A stretch of DNA of 24,350 bases from JBCDIQ01 sp039024295 (GTDB lineage: Bacteria > Bacteroidota > Bacteroidia > J057): assembly GCA_039024295.1 (NCBI GenBank), contig JBCDIQ010000035.1, forward strand, positions 1-24,350, read 5' to 3'. Positions 14,613-20,849 of the stretch are shown here, one piece after another; position 1 is the stretch's first letter, and every line of letters begins with the position of its first letter. The notes beneath the pieces were generated by a model. It did no database searches. It saw only the letters and a list, made by a program, of their open reading frames with translations, and was not told the DNA's origin. A program made the translations under genes and the position numbers.

Positions 14613-14712
14613 AAGGAGAGGCAATTCCTGCTATTTTGCCTGAAATGACCTTTGGTAGCGGAAAATATCACCAATTTTTCCCATATTCGACCACCTCAAT
14701 TATCTCCGCATT

Positions 14713-15210
14713 ATGTTCGAAGCACTTACCTCAGATAAACAGTTAACCCTTGAACGTCAGAATGGCGATTACCTGTTAGCAGGCAAAGCAGTAGATTTTT
14801 CACTCAAATCAGGAGATCATCGCCAGTACACGATGCAATATGAAGGCAAGCAGTATAAGGTGGATGTATTGGAGTTAGATCCTATCTCCAAAGAAGTCAC
14901 CCTGAGGATCAATGGAAAAAAGACCCATGTTAAGATTCGGTCAAAAATGGAGAAACTCCTCAAGCGACTTGGGTTGGAAAATGCCCTTGCCACCAAATTG
15001 GACGCCCTTTACGCACCTATGCCTGGACTGATTCATGATATTCTGGTTTCCCCTGGTGAAAAAGTGGAAGCGGGAACTCCTCTGATCATTCTGGAAGCCA
15101 TGAAAATGGAAAACGTCATCAAGTCTCCCGGAGCAGGGGTCATCTCAAAGGTTGAGGTTGAAAAGACAGATTCTGTCGATAAAGGAGCACTGCTGCTCAA
15201 TTTTGAATAG
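14713..15210 (+). CDS. Biotin carboxyl carrier protein (biotin/lipoyl attachment domain)
   Basis: A 165-residue carrier whose C-terminal half is a biotinyl domain: YAPMPGLIHDILVSPGEKV, then EAMKMEN with the biotin-accepting Lys131, then SPGAGVISKVEV and a terminal LLNFE. The N-terminal half (RLEINGKK-like TLRINGKKTHVKI, then MEKLLKRLGL) is typical of the stand-alone carriers of acetyl-/propionyl-CoA carboxylase complexes in Bacteroidota. Biotin on this lysine shuttles carboxyl groups between the biotin carboxylase and the carboxyltransferase. Neither partner subunit is in the window, so which acyl-CoA is carboxylated cannot be decided. Divergent from the M1 peptidase gene; chrA follows after 112 nt. 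Confidence 0.9.
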   Translation: MFEALTSDKQLTLERQNGDYLLAGKAVDFSLKSGDHRQYTMQYEGKQYKVDVLELDPISKEVTLRINGKKTHVKIRSKMEKLLKRLGLENALATKLDALYAPMPGLIHDILVSPGEKVEAGTPLIILEAMKMENVIKSPGAGVISKVEVEKTDSVDKGALLLNFE

Positions 15211-15322
15211 CCCCCCTGCTACTTACCCCGACTGAATATAAAGCTTCAATAAGATTCCCGTCCTGTTTCTGTAGGTTCTACCCCTGTTTCACAAAACCAA
15301 ATCCCAAAACAGTTCCTTTGCC

Positions 15323-16450
15323 ATGAAAGAGTTGGCTTGGTTTTTCTTGCGGTTTGGGCTTACGGCCTTCGGGGGTCCAGCTGCGCATGTGGCCATGCTG
15401 GAACAAGAAGTGGTTCATAAACGAGCATGGATGAACAGAGAACTGTTCCTGGACCTGATGGGAGCTACCAATTTGATTCCAGGGCCTAATTCAACTGAAC
15501 TGGTCATGCTGATCGGGTACCATCGTGGTGGCATCCGAGGATTATTAGTTGCAGGGGCTTGTTTCATTTTCCCAGCGGCTATTCTTAGTGGGATTTTGGC
15601 ATTTTTTTACGCCCAATACGGAGAACTGCCTGCTGTAGAGCCTTTTCTATTGGGAATCAAACCTGCGGTTATTGCTATCATCATCGCGGCAGTTTACCGC
15701 CTGGGAAAGAAAGCCATCAGAAAGCCCTATTACCTGCTTATCGGCATTTTGGTAGCGACCCTCGCCCTGGGCGGGATCAATGAAGTCCTCGCACTTCTTG
15801 GTGGAGGTCTATTTGGGATGTGTTTGATTCAGCTGATAGACAAAAAGGGAAAGCTATGGAGTATTGCTCCGTGGCCCTTTCTCTTTGTCCTTCCCTTGTT
15901 GCAGGTCCCTGCTCGGCTTACTACCTATCATCCTGGAAATTTATTTTTATCCTTTTTGAAAATTGGGGCAGTCTTGTTTGGCAGTGGATATGTATTGTTT
16001 GCTTACCTGGAAGGGGAATTAGTAGATCATTTAGGGTGGATCACCCAGCAAGAATTAATCGATTCTGTGGCAGCAGGCCAATTTACGCCAGGACCCGTCC
16101 TCACTACGGCTACTTTCATTGGCTTTTTGGTAGATGGGGTTCCGGGCGCGATGCTGGCTACGCTGGGAATCTTTCTGCCTGCCTTTGTGCTTTCTGCCAT
16201 TGTTCATCCCTACATTCCTCGCTTGAGGGGCTCGGAGTGGGCCGGTGCATTTCTGGACGCCGTAAACGTAGGGGCTCTCGGGCTAATGGCAGCCGTGCTT
16301 TTCAGCATGGGGCTGCAGACCATGACTTCTGGGGCGGCTTTTGTTATTGCAGGGATTTCCGCAACCTTATTGATTGTATACCCAAAGCTTAATCCTGCAT
16401 ATATTGTGCTAGCAGGTGCCTTGCTGGGGTATGGGCTAATGGGGTATTAA
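15323..16450 (+). CDS. chrA: Chromate transporter, ChrA (CHR) family
   Basis: A 375-residue inner-membrane protein of the CHR family, the two-domain (long-chain) form that exports chromate. The first half starts FFLRFGLTAFGGPAAHVAML, with the conserved FGGP, then GATNLIPGPNSTELVMLIGY. The second half repeats the pattern as GAVLFGSGYVLFAYL and AAGQFTPGPVLTTATFIG, showing the internal duplication. About ten hydrophobic segments are visible. Family members give chromate resistance, but many uncharacterised homologues may have other substrates. No ChrB-type regulator is adjacent. The spacer 15211-15322 holds only a weak promoter-like TTCCTTTG just before the ATG. Downstream is a small exported cysteine-containing protein. 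Confidence 0.92.
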   Translation: MKELAWFFLRFGLTAFGGPAAHVAMLEQEVVHKRAWMNRELFLDLMGATNLIPGPNSTELVMLIGYHRGGIRGLLVAGACFIFPAAILSGILAFFYAQYGELPAVEPFLLGIKPAVIAIIIAAVYRLGKKAIRKPYYLLIGILVATLALGGINEVLALLGGGLFGMCLIQLIDKKGKLWSIAPWPFLFVLPLLQVPARLTTYHPGNLFLSFLKIGAVLFGSGYVLFAYLEGELVDHLGWITQQELIDSVAAGQFTPGPVLTTATFIGFLVDGVPGAMLATLGIFLPAFVLSAIVHPYIPRLRGSEWAGAFLDAVNVGALGLMAAVLFSMGLQTMTSGAAFVIAGISATLLIVYPKLNPAYIVLAGALLGYGLMGY

Positions 16451-16462
16451 ATTTTACCACCA

Positions 16463-16492
16463 TTGTGGATTGGAACCCGGGCCAAATCTTTG
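16463..16492 (+). promoter_or_regulatory. Promoter of the small exported protein
   Basis: TTG (16463-16465), 19 nt, then AATCTTTG (16485-16492), a seven-of-eight match to TAnnTTTG. Start would be near 16499, giving a leader of about 26 nt and favouring the ATG at 16525 over that at 16501. Confidence 0.55.
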
Positions 16493-16524
16493 TAAGTTGA
16501 ATGATCAATTTAAATCAGTATCAC

Positions 16525-16845
16525 ATGAAAATTGTTAAAAATCTCCTTGCATTCGCTTTTGCCTTTGTATTGATGGCAGGCATTTCATTTGCACAGTGTG
16601 GAAGCAAAACTGCTGCGGCTTCTTCCGAAGAGAAAGCAACTGTTACCACTGTATCTGCTAAAAGCGAAACCGCACCTAAGACAGCGAAGATGAGCTGTCC
16701 TTACGCGGCTAAAAAATCCTGCTGTGCCTCTATGGCAGCAAAAACTGCAAAGGCTAACGAGGCAGCCGCTCCTTCTTCAGATGCACGCGCATCTGCCACT
16801 CCAGCTCCCACAACAGAGGTGGTAGCCGTTAAGAATGAGCAATAA
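16525..16845 (+). CDS. Small exported Cys/Ala-rich protein, function unknown
   Basis: I do not recognise this 106-residue protein. MKIVKNLLAFAFAFVLMAGISFA is a good Sec signal peptide; cleavage would leave a mature form starting QCGSK. The residue before Cys is Gln, so it is not a lipobox. The mature part is low complexity (Ala, Lys, Ser, Thr, Pro) apart from MSCPYAAKKSCCASM, so it has four cysteines in all, one near the N-terminus and three in the middle. They could bind a metal or form disulfides. An ATG at 16501 is in frame but would start right at the predicted transcription start. It has its own promoter and terminator; proximity to chrA hints at metal stress but proves nothing. Confidence 0.7.
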   Translation: MKIVKNLLAFAFAFVLMAGISFAQCGSKTAAASSEEKATVTTVSAKSETAPKTAKMSCPYAAKKSCCASMAAKTAKANEAAAPSSDARASATPAPTTEVVAVKNEQ

Positions 16846-16872
16846 ATCGGATCTATTTCTGATTGAGATATG

Positions 16873-16897
16873 GCCGCGATACATCGCGGCTTTTTTT
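16873..16897 (+). terminator. Intrinsic terminator of the small exported protein gene
   Basis: GCCGCGA (16873-16879) and TCGCGGC (16884-16890) form a perfect 7-bp stem with a TACA loop, followed by seven T. The T run overlaps the stop codon of the convergent NUDIX gene. Confidence 0.9.
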
Positions 16898-17354
16898 ATT
16901 CCTCGGGATCAAGAAAATGTGTAGCAAAGGCCTGGTCTATAGGAAAAGTAAACGTTTCTGGCCAAAGGTCTCCCAAGGATATCCATCGAAAACTTTGCTG
17001 ATCGTTCTGATCGGTGGGAAAATCGAAAGGCTGCTGGCTTACCTGAATCTGGAGAGGCTCTAATAAATTCACTTGATAATAAAAGCAAATGACCTGATCA
17101 GAAGGGCGGAAGCCGGACCGCTGAAAAAAGGGATTCACATACAGCAATTCTCCAACCTCAATCAAAGTATCCAATTCCTCCTTCCATTCTCGTTTCAGAG
17201 CTTCTTCTACCCCTTCTCCATATTCAATGCCGCCACCGGGGAGCTTTGTCATAGCTGTATGAAGCCGAATCTCATCGGACAACAACAGGCGACCTGAATC
17301 TATTAACACACCGTAAACCCGTAGGTTAAATCGATTGATGGGGGAAGCTTCCAT
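16896..17354 (-). CDS. NUDIX hydrolase
   Basis: A 152-residue hydrolase of nucleoside diphosphates linked to another moiety. The NUDIX box reads GGIEYGEGVEEALKREW then KEELDT: it keeps the G-x5-E-x7-RE-x2-EE pattern, with Asp in place of the late Gly. The preceding LPGGG is also typical. I start at the ATG at 17354 (MEASPINRFNLRVYGVLI) because that begins the fold; a longer frame to 17471 would run through the promoter and start of the divergent gene. The C-terminal end (RWISLGDLWPETFTFPID) resembles the usual NUDIX tail. Substrate cannot be predicted. Confidence 0.88.
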   Translation of the reverse strand: MEASPINRFNLRVYGVLIDSGRLLLSDEIRLHTAMTKLPGGGIEYGEGVEEALKREWKEELDTLIEVGELLYVNPFFQRSGFRPSDQVICFYYQVNLLEPLQIQVSQQPFDFPTDQNDQQSFRWISLGDLWPETFTFPIDQAFATHFLDPEE

Positions 17355-17384
17355 TAGGTAAAGTGCAGGGCTTTTGTACTTTTG
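17354..17384 (+). promoter_or_regulatory. Promoter of the beta-barrel-rnhB-permease operon
   Basis: TACTTTTG (17377-17384) matches TAnnTTTG exactly, with TTA (17354-17356) 20 nt upstream as a two-of-three -33 element. Start near 17391 leaves a leader of about 27 nt to the ATG at 17418. The -33 element coincides with the start codon of the divergent NUDIX gene. Confidence 0.6.
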
Positions 17385-17417
17385 TGAACGATGGTCTACA
17401 AACTTACACCTTTCAAC

Positions 17418-18197
17418 ATGAAAAAGCTGTTTTTGGGACTTGTAATGGTCACCTTTTCGATCCATCTGCAAGCTCAGGAAGTTGATTCTGCCCTGGTCAT
17501 GAAGGTAGAAGATGTAAGCAGGTTTGATTTGGTATTTCAGCGCAGTTTTCTGCTAGGGGCTGCTGACGCCACCTTCCCCATGCAGAGCACTTCAGGGTCT
17601 TATTTCGTGGGACTTGGGTTTAAGTTTGGGTTTCTCAACAACAAATTGGGGATTCGGGCTCAGCCTGGCATCAACTGGCTCCGGTTGAATTATTCTACGA
17701 ATGATGATCTTTTCCCTGAGTCCAGCATTCTTCCCCAAGATAGCTCACAACAAAATGCCACCTTTGAGATTCAACGGCATCGGCTTACGTACTTCGAAGT
17801 TCCCCTTGGCATTTATTTTAATATATCCCAGGACGAGGACCTGAACCCCAAAGCATTCATCGAAGCAGGTGGATTCATCAGCTATTTATTTGCCGAAATG
17901 CTCAAAGAAGGTACACGGGCAAATGAATCAGCTCCCTTAATCCGAACCAAAACCCCTGAAATCGCCTATATTGGCAGTGACCAACGCCTGCGATATGGCC
18001 TCTACGCTCGTGCAGGATATCGTTGGTTTGCCCTATTTGCCAGCCTCCGGCTATCTGATGTTTTTGAACCCGGAGCGGTGATACGCAATTCGGCCGATGA
18101 AGCGGTGGTAGGAACTGACGGGGAACTCCTTAGCGTTCCACAAAAAACAGAGGATATGGTGCCCCAGTTACAAATTGGGGTTACCATCTTTTTGTAA
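17418..18197 (+). CDS. Outer-membrane beta-barrel protein (PorT-like type)
   Basis: A 259-residue exported protein with signal peptide MKKLFLGLVMVTFSIHLQAQ. The mature part alternates short amphipathic strands with turns (FVGLGFKFGFLNNKLGIRAQ; TYFEVPLGIYFNI; FIEAGGFISYLF; LRYGLYARAGYRWFALFASLRLSDVF) and ends in a strand, QLQIGVTIFL, as expected of an eight-stranded outer-membrane barrel of the porin-family or PorT-like class. The ATG at 17418 gives the signal peptide; an in-frame ATG at 17391 sits on the predicted transcription start. It leads a run with rnhB (5-nt gap) and a permease gene. The exact role (structural, transport or T9SS-related) cannot be read from sequence. Confidence 0.78.
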   Translation: MKKLFLGLVMVTFSIHLQAQEVDSALVMKVEDVSRFDLVFQRSFLLGAADATFPMQSTSGSYFVGLGFKFGFLNNKLGIRAQPGINWLRLNYSTNDDLFPESSILPQDSSQQNATFEIQRHRLTYFEVPLGIYFNISQDEDLNPKAFIEAGGFISYLFAEMLKEGTRANESAPLIRTKTPEIAYIGSDQRLRYGLYARAGYRWFALFASLRLSDVFEPGAVIRNSADEAVVGTDGELLSVPQKTEDMVPQLQIGVTIFL

Positions 18198-18202
18198 TCG
18201 GC

Positions 18203-18796
18203 ATGCTGGAATTTAGTTGCACCGACATATCTCCTGAAGCAGGCATTGATGAAGCGGGAAGAGGATGCCTTGCAGGGCCTGTGGTTGCTGCCGCGGTAAT
18301 TCTGCCGAATGGCTTTACTTCGAATTTGCTAAATGACTCTAAAAAGCTATCTGAATCCCAGCGGCTTCAGGTTAGGGAGCAAATATTGGCGGAAGCTGTC
18401 TGCTGGGGGGTAGGCATGATTTCTGCCCAGCGAATTGATGAGGTAAATATCCTGAATGCCACCTACGAGGCCATGCATGAAGCCATTGCCTCCTTGCAAG
18501 TTTCTCCTCACATGCTCGCAATTGATGGAAACAGGTTCAGGGCCTACCCTGACATCCCCCACCGATGTGAAGTCAAAGGAGATGGCAGGTTCCTGAATAT
18601 CGCGGCTGCATCTGTGCTTGCCAAAACCTACCGGGATGAGCTTATGGCAATGCTAGACAAGGAATTTCCACAATATGGATGGGCTGGCAACAAAGGATAT
18701 CCAACCAAGGCCCATAAAGTGGCCATCGCTGAGCACGGCCAATCCCCTTATCATCGATTGAGTTTTAGGGCTTCACTTGAACCGAAAAAGGCCTAA
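18203..18796 (+). CDS. rnhB: Ribonuclease HII
   Basis: Cuts RNA in RNA-DNA hybrids and at single ribonucleotides in DNA, starting ribonucleotide excision repair. Conserved features: GIDEAGRGCLAGPVVAAAV with Asp16 and Glu17; LNDSKKLSESQR; AIDGNR with Asp108; and KGDGRFLNIAAASVLAKTYRD, ending in the fourth acidic residue, Asp145. The GRG triplet and the C-terminal NKGYPTKAHKVAI followed by HRLSF are typical. Length 197 is normal for RNase HII. It follows the beta-barrel gene by 5 nt and precedes the permease gene by 8 nt, so it is probably co-transcribed with both. Confidence 0.96.
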   Translation: MLEFSCTDISPEAGIDEAGRGCLAGPVVAAAVILPNGFTSNLLNDSKKLSESQRLQVREQILAEAVCWGVGMISAQRIDEVNILNATYEAMHEAIASLQVSPHMLAIDGNRFRAYPDIPHRCEVKGDGRFLNIAAASVLAKTYRDELMAMLDKEFPQYGWAGNKGYPTKAHKVAIAEHGQSPYHRLSFRASLEPKKA

Positions 18797-18804
18797 CTTG
18801 GGAT

Positions 18805-19836
18805 ATGTTCAGGTTCATTATCAGTCGGCTTGGTCAGGGGATATGGGTGATCTGGGGGATCATCACCCTGTTGTTTGCCATATTCTTTGTCCTGGGAGAC
18901 CCCGTCAACTACCTGACTGCTGAAAGCGCGGATGAAAAGACCCGCGAAGTAATCCGACAAACCTACGGCCTGGACCAACCATTAGTCACTCAATACCTCC
19001 ATTACCTCAATCGCCTGCTGCCCATTGGCACGGTGGAGTCCACCCAAACGGCTGCCCATTTTCCTCTATTCGGTGATATAGCTATCAAAGTGCCTGATTT
19101 TGGCACGTCTTTTCAGACCGGTCAACCCGTAGGTACCCTAATCTCTCAACACCTTGAAGGAACGGCCTTTTTAGGCCTTACTGCATTAGGGTTTGCGGCT
19201 CTGCTGGGCATCCTACTGGGTACATTTGCTGCTTTATGGAAAGACAAATGGCCAGACAGACTGATCCTCACCGTTTCCGTTTTGGGTATCTCTGCCCCAT
19301 CCTTTTTTGTGGGGGTACTGATTGCATGGCTATTTGCGGTTAAATGGCAAGATATTACCGGGTTACAGGTGACCGGTTACCTGTTTGAAGACCACATCTT
19401 TTCTCCTGGCCGAACGGTCATATGGAAAAACCTGTTACTTCCCGCGTTGGCACTGGGCATACGGCCCCTGGCAGTGATCACCCAACTGACGCGAAGCAGC
19501 ATGATCGAAGTGCTGTCAATGGATTACATCCGGACCGCTCGGTCAAAGGGCCTTTCCGGCAGGCGGGTAATTGGTAAACACGGCCTCAGAAATGGCATGA
19601 ACCCTGTCATCACTTCGGTGACCGGCTGGCTGGCTTCGCTCTTAGCCGGCGCATTCTTCATTGAATATATTTTTAACTGGCAAGGGCTGGGTAAACTCAC
19701 CATTGATGCCCTGAACACAAAGGATTTCCCTCTGATTATTGGGTGCGTGAGCTTTATTGGGACCGTATTTGTGCTGATCAGTATCCTTACCGACCTGCTG
19801 TATGGATTGCTTGACCCCCGCGTGCGAATAAAATAG
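18805..19836 (+). CDS. ABC transporter permease, DppB/OppB type
   Basis: A 343-residue inner-membrane permease of the dipeptide/oligopeptide/nickel class. The N-terminus MFRFIISRLGQGIWVIWGIITLLF is the usual first membrane helix, followed by the periplasmic segment with TREVIRQTYGLDQPL. The cytoplasmic coupling (EAA) loop reads MDYIRTARSKGLSGRRVIGKH, then RNGMNPVI. The end, LTDLLYGLLDPRVRIK, is typical of DppB. A full importer also needs a DppC permease, two ATPases and a binding protein; none is in the window. It is the last gene of the run with rnhB, and it converges on a small lipoprotein gene with a 9-nt gap and no evident terminator. Confidence 0.9.
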   Translation: MFRFIISRLGQGIWVIWGIITLLFAIFFVLGDPVNYLTAESADEKTREVIRQTYGLDQPLVTQYLHYLNRLLPIGTVESTQTAAHFPLFGDIAIKVPDFGTSFQTGQPVGTLISQHLEGTAFLGLTALGFAALLGILLGTFAALWKDKWPDRLILTVSVLGISAPSFFVGVLIAWLFAVKWQDITGLQVTGYLFEDHIFSPGRTVIWKNLLLPALALGIRPLAVITQLTRSSMIEVLSMDYIRTARSKGLSGRRVIGKHGLRNGMNPVITSVTGWLASLLAGAFFIEYIFNWQGLGKLTIDALNTKDFPLIIGCVSFIGTVFVLISILTDLLYGLLDPRVRIK

Positions 19837-19845
19837 TTCCTGCCT

Positions 19846-20004
19846 TTAGTATTTTCCCATCTTCTTCCGGCGCTTCTCCATCATGTATTTCCCATGATCG
19901 GGATGGTTACAATTTTTGCGAGGATCCCCTTTGAGCATTTTACAGGAAGATAGTACCATGCTCAACGTAAATAGCAACAGGACAAGTTTGACAAATTTTT
20001 TCAT
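19846..20004 (-). CDS. Small lipoprotein (52 residues), function unknown
   Basis: A short gene found by direct translation. ATG at 20004, TAA at 19846-19848. MKKFVKLVLLLFTLSMVLSSC is a textbook lipoprotein signal (lipobox LSSC, Cys21). The mature peptide of about 32 residues starts CKMLKGDPRKNCNHPDHGKY and ends in a strongly basic tail (MEKRRKKMGKY). The Asn-Cys-Asn-His-Pro-Asp-His cluster puts one Cys and two His close together and could bind metal. It lies 56 nt after the DUF6438-type lipoprotein gene on the same strand, so the two may be one unit. The lipobox and clean frame argue for a real gene, although I cannot name the family. Confidence 0.7.
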   Translation of the reverse strand: MKKFVKLVLLLFTLSMVLSSCKMLKGDPRKNCNHPDHGKYMMEKRRKKMGKY

Positions 20005-20010
20005 TTGGAA

Positions 20011-20047
20011 TTAGGTATTAGGTGGAAGGTTTTAGGTAATAGGCGGA
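20011..20047. repeat. Pair of degenerate direct repeats between two lipoprotein genes
   Basis: TTAGGTATTAGGTGGA (20011-20026) and TTAGGTAATAGGCGGA (20032-20047) match at 14 of 16 positions. The internal TTAGGT/TAGG units suggest a slippage-prone or repeat-derived spacer. Confidence 0.5.
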
Positions 20048-20060
20048 GAAACGGGGTTTC

Positions 20061-20561
20061 TCAATCGGTTTCTGCTTCTTTCACCTTAACGTACCCTTCG
20101 TCCCCAATGATGGCTTCGATCTTTTGTTGTAGGGCAACTACCGAGTCGGGTGCGCCGTAGCGATTGGTCACTTCCTTTACAGTTCCATTCTGTCGGCATT
20201 TGGTAATGACAGAAGGCAAATCAGTGATGCGCTCATTGTCATATTCATTTTCCAGCTCAAAGAAGTTTCCTTCCTTAAGGGTGTACACCAGTCTTTTCAC
20301 ATCGGATTCAGGAATCATTTTGGTGTAGGTCCCGATCTTTTCAACGTGCATTTCACCCGTGTATACAACCTTTCCGGAAGCATCCACGGTGACGGTAAAA
20401 AATGGACAAGTACCAAAACAGGGGGTTCGCCGATGCTCGAGCAAAAAATCTTCCGCAACTACTGTTTTTTTGATGGCACGCTCAGGGGAGGAACTTTTGC
20501 AGCCGGCGGCCAAAAAGCAAAGGCCAAACAACATTGCACCAAGAGCCAGATAGGAATTCAT
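20061..20561 (-). CDS. DUF6438-type lipoprotein
   Basis: A 166-residue lipoprotein. MNSYLALGAMLFGLCFLAAGC is the signal, with lipidated Cys21. The core begins RRTPCFGTCPFFTVTVDASGKVVYTG: the CFGTCP motif (Cys48, Cys52) followed by a short beta region is the pattern I associate with DUF6438, found mainly in Bacteroidota and without known function. The two cysteines may be a disulfide pair or a redox or metal site. The rest (MIPESDVKRLVYTLKEGNFFEL, ITDLPSVITKCRQNG, PDSVVALQQKIEAIIG) is a compact alpha/beta region. The start is well supported by the signal peptide. Possibly co-transcribed with the 52-residue lipoprotein gene downstream. Confidence 0.8.
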   Translation of the reverse strand: MNSYLALGAMLFGLCFLAAGCKSSSPERAIKKTVVAEDFLLEHRRTPCFGTCPFFTVTVDASGKVVYTGEMHVEKIGTYTKMIPESDVKRLVYTLKEGNFFELENEYDNERITDLPSVITKCRQNGTVKEVTNRYGAPDSVVALQQKIEAIIGDEGYVKVKEAETD

Positions 20562-20589
20562 AGGAAAATAACTGCTTTGTTGATTACCA

Positions 20590-20619
20590 ACAAGATACCT
20601 TAAAATGCTACTTCCGCAA
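20590..20619 (-). promoter_or_regulatory. Candidate promoter of the DUF6438-type gene
   Basis: TTG (20617-20619 on the minus strand), 19 nt, then TATCTTGT (20590-20597), six of eight to TAnnTTTG. The -33 TTG is the end of the T run of the upstream terminator, so termination and initiation would be packed together. Confidence 0.35.
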
Positions 20620-20651
20620 AAAAAGAGCCCTTTTCGGGTTAGAAAAGGGCT
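20618..20651 (-). terminator. Orphan intrinsic terminator
   Basis: A 10-bp perfect stem, AGCCCTTTTC (20626-20635) with GAAAAGGGCT (20642-20651), and a 6-nt loop; on the minus strand it is followed by C and seven T. No protein gene lies upstream of it on that strand before mnmA, which runs the other way. Confidence 0.8.
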
Positions 20652-20740
20652 TCACATTGCAGACGCTGGTTAAAAACTACTCAAAATGGCATTTCAAAAA
20701 TTACACAATCTAGCTTGGTTGCATGTCTGTCTTTCGCTAT
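20618..20740 (-). ncRNA. Candidate small RNA ending at the orphan terminator
   Basis: Inferred minus-strand transcript of about 120 nt between a promoter-like sequence (20747-20776) and the terminator at 20618-20651. No open frame of note lies in it. Bacteroidota 6S-type RNA (6S-Flavo) is of similar size, but I cannot confirm homology or a long bulged stem by eye. The whole spacer 20562-20849 otherwise holds the DUF6438-gene promoter, an inverted repeat (CTAGCTT 20710-20716, AAGCTAG 20749-20755) and no gene. Confidence 0.35.
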
Positions 20741-20746
20741 CTGTCT

Positions 20747-20776
20747 CAAAGCTAGGGTTCTATGCGACTGAAACAG
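20747..20776 (-). promoter_or_regulatory. Candidate promoter of the small RNA
   Basis: TAGCTTTG (20747-20754, minus strand) matches TAnnTTTG exactly. CTG at 20774-20776, 19 nt upstream, is a two-of-three match to TTG. Part of the -7 element also belongs to a 7-bp inverted repeat, so chance cannot be excluded. Confidence 0.4.
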
Positions 20777-20849
20777 ATGACCTACATCATAGGTTATACT
20801 GACATTTCTCTTGCTGAGCAGTCAACAGATTATTTGTTAATTTTACCAC

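Noticed and set aside
17355..17471. Upstream extension of the NUDIX protein to 17471
   Set aside because: It would run through the promoter, start codon and signal peptide region of the divergent beta-barrel gene; the ATG at 17354 begins the NUDIX fold.
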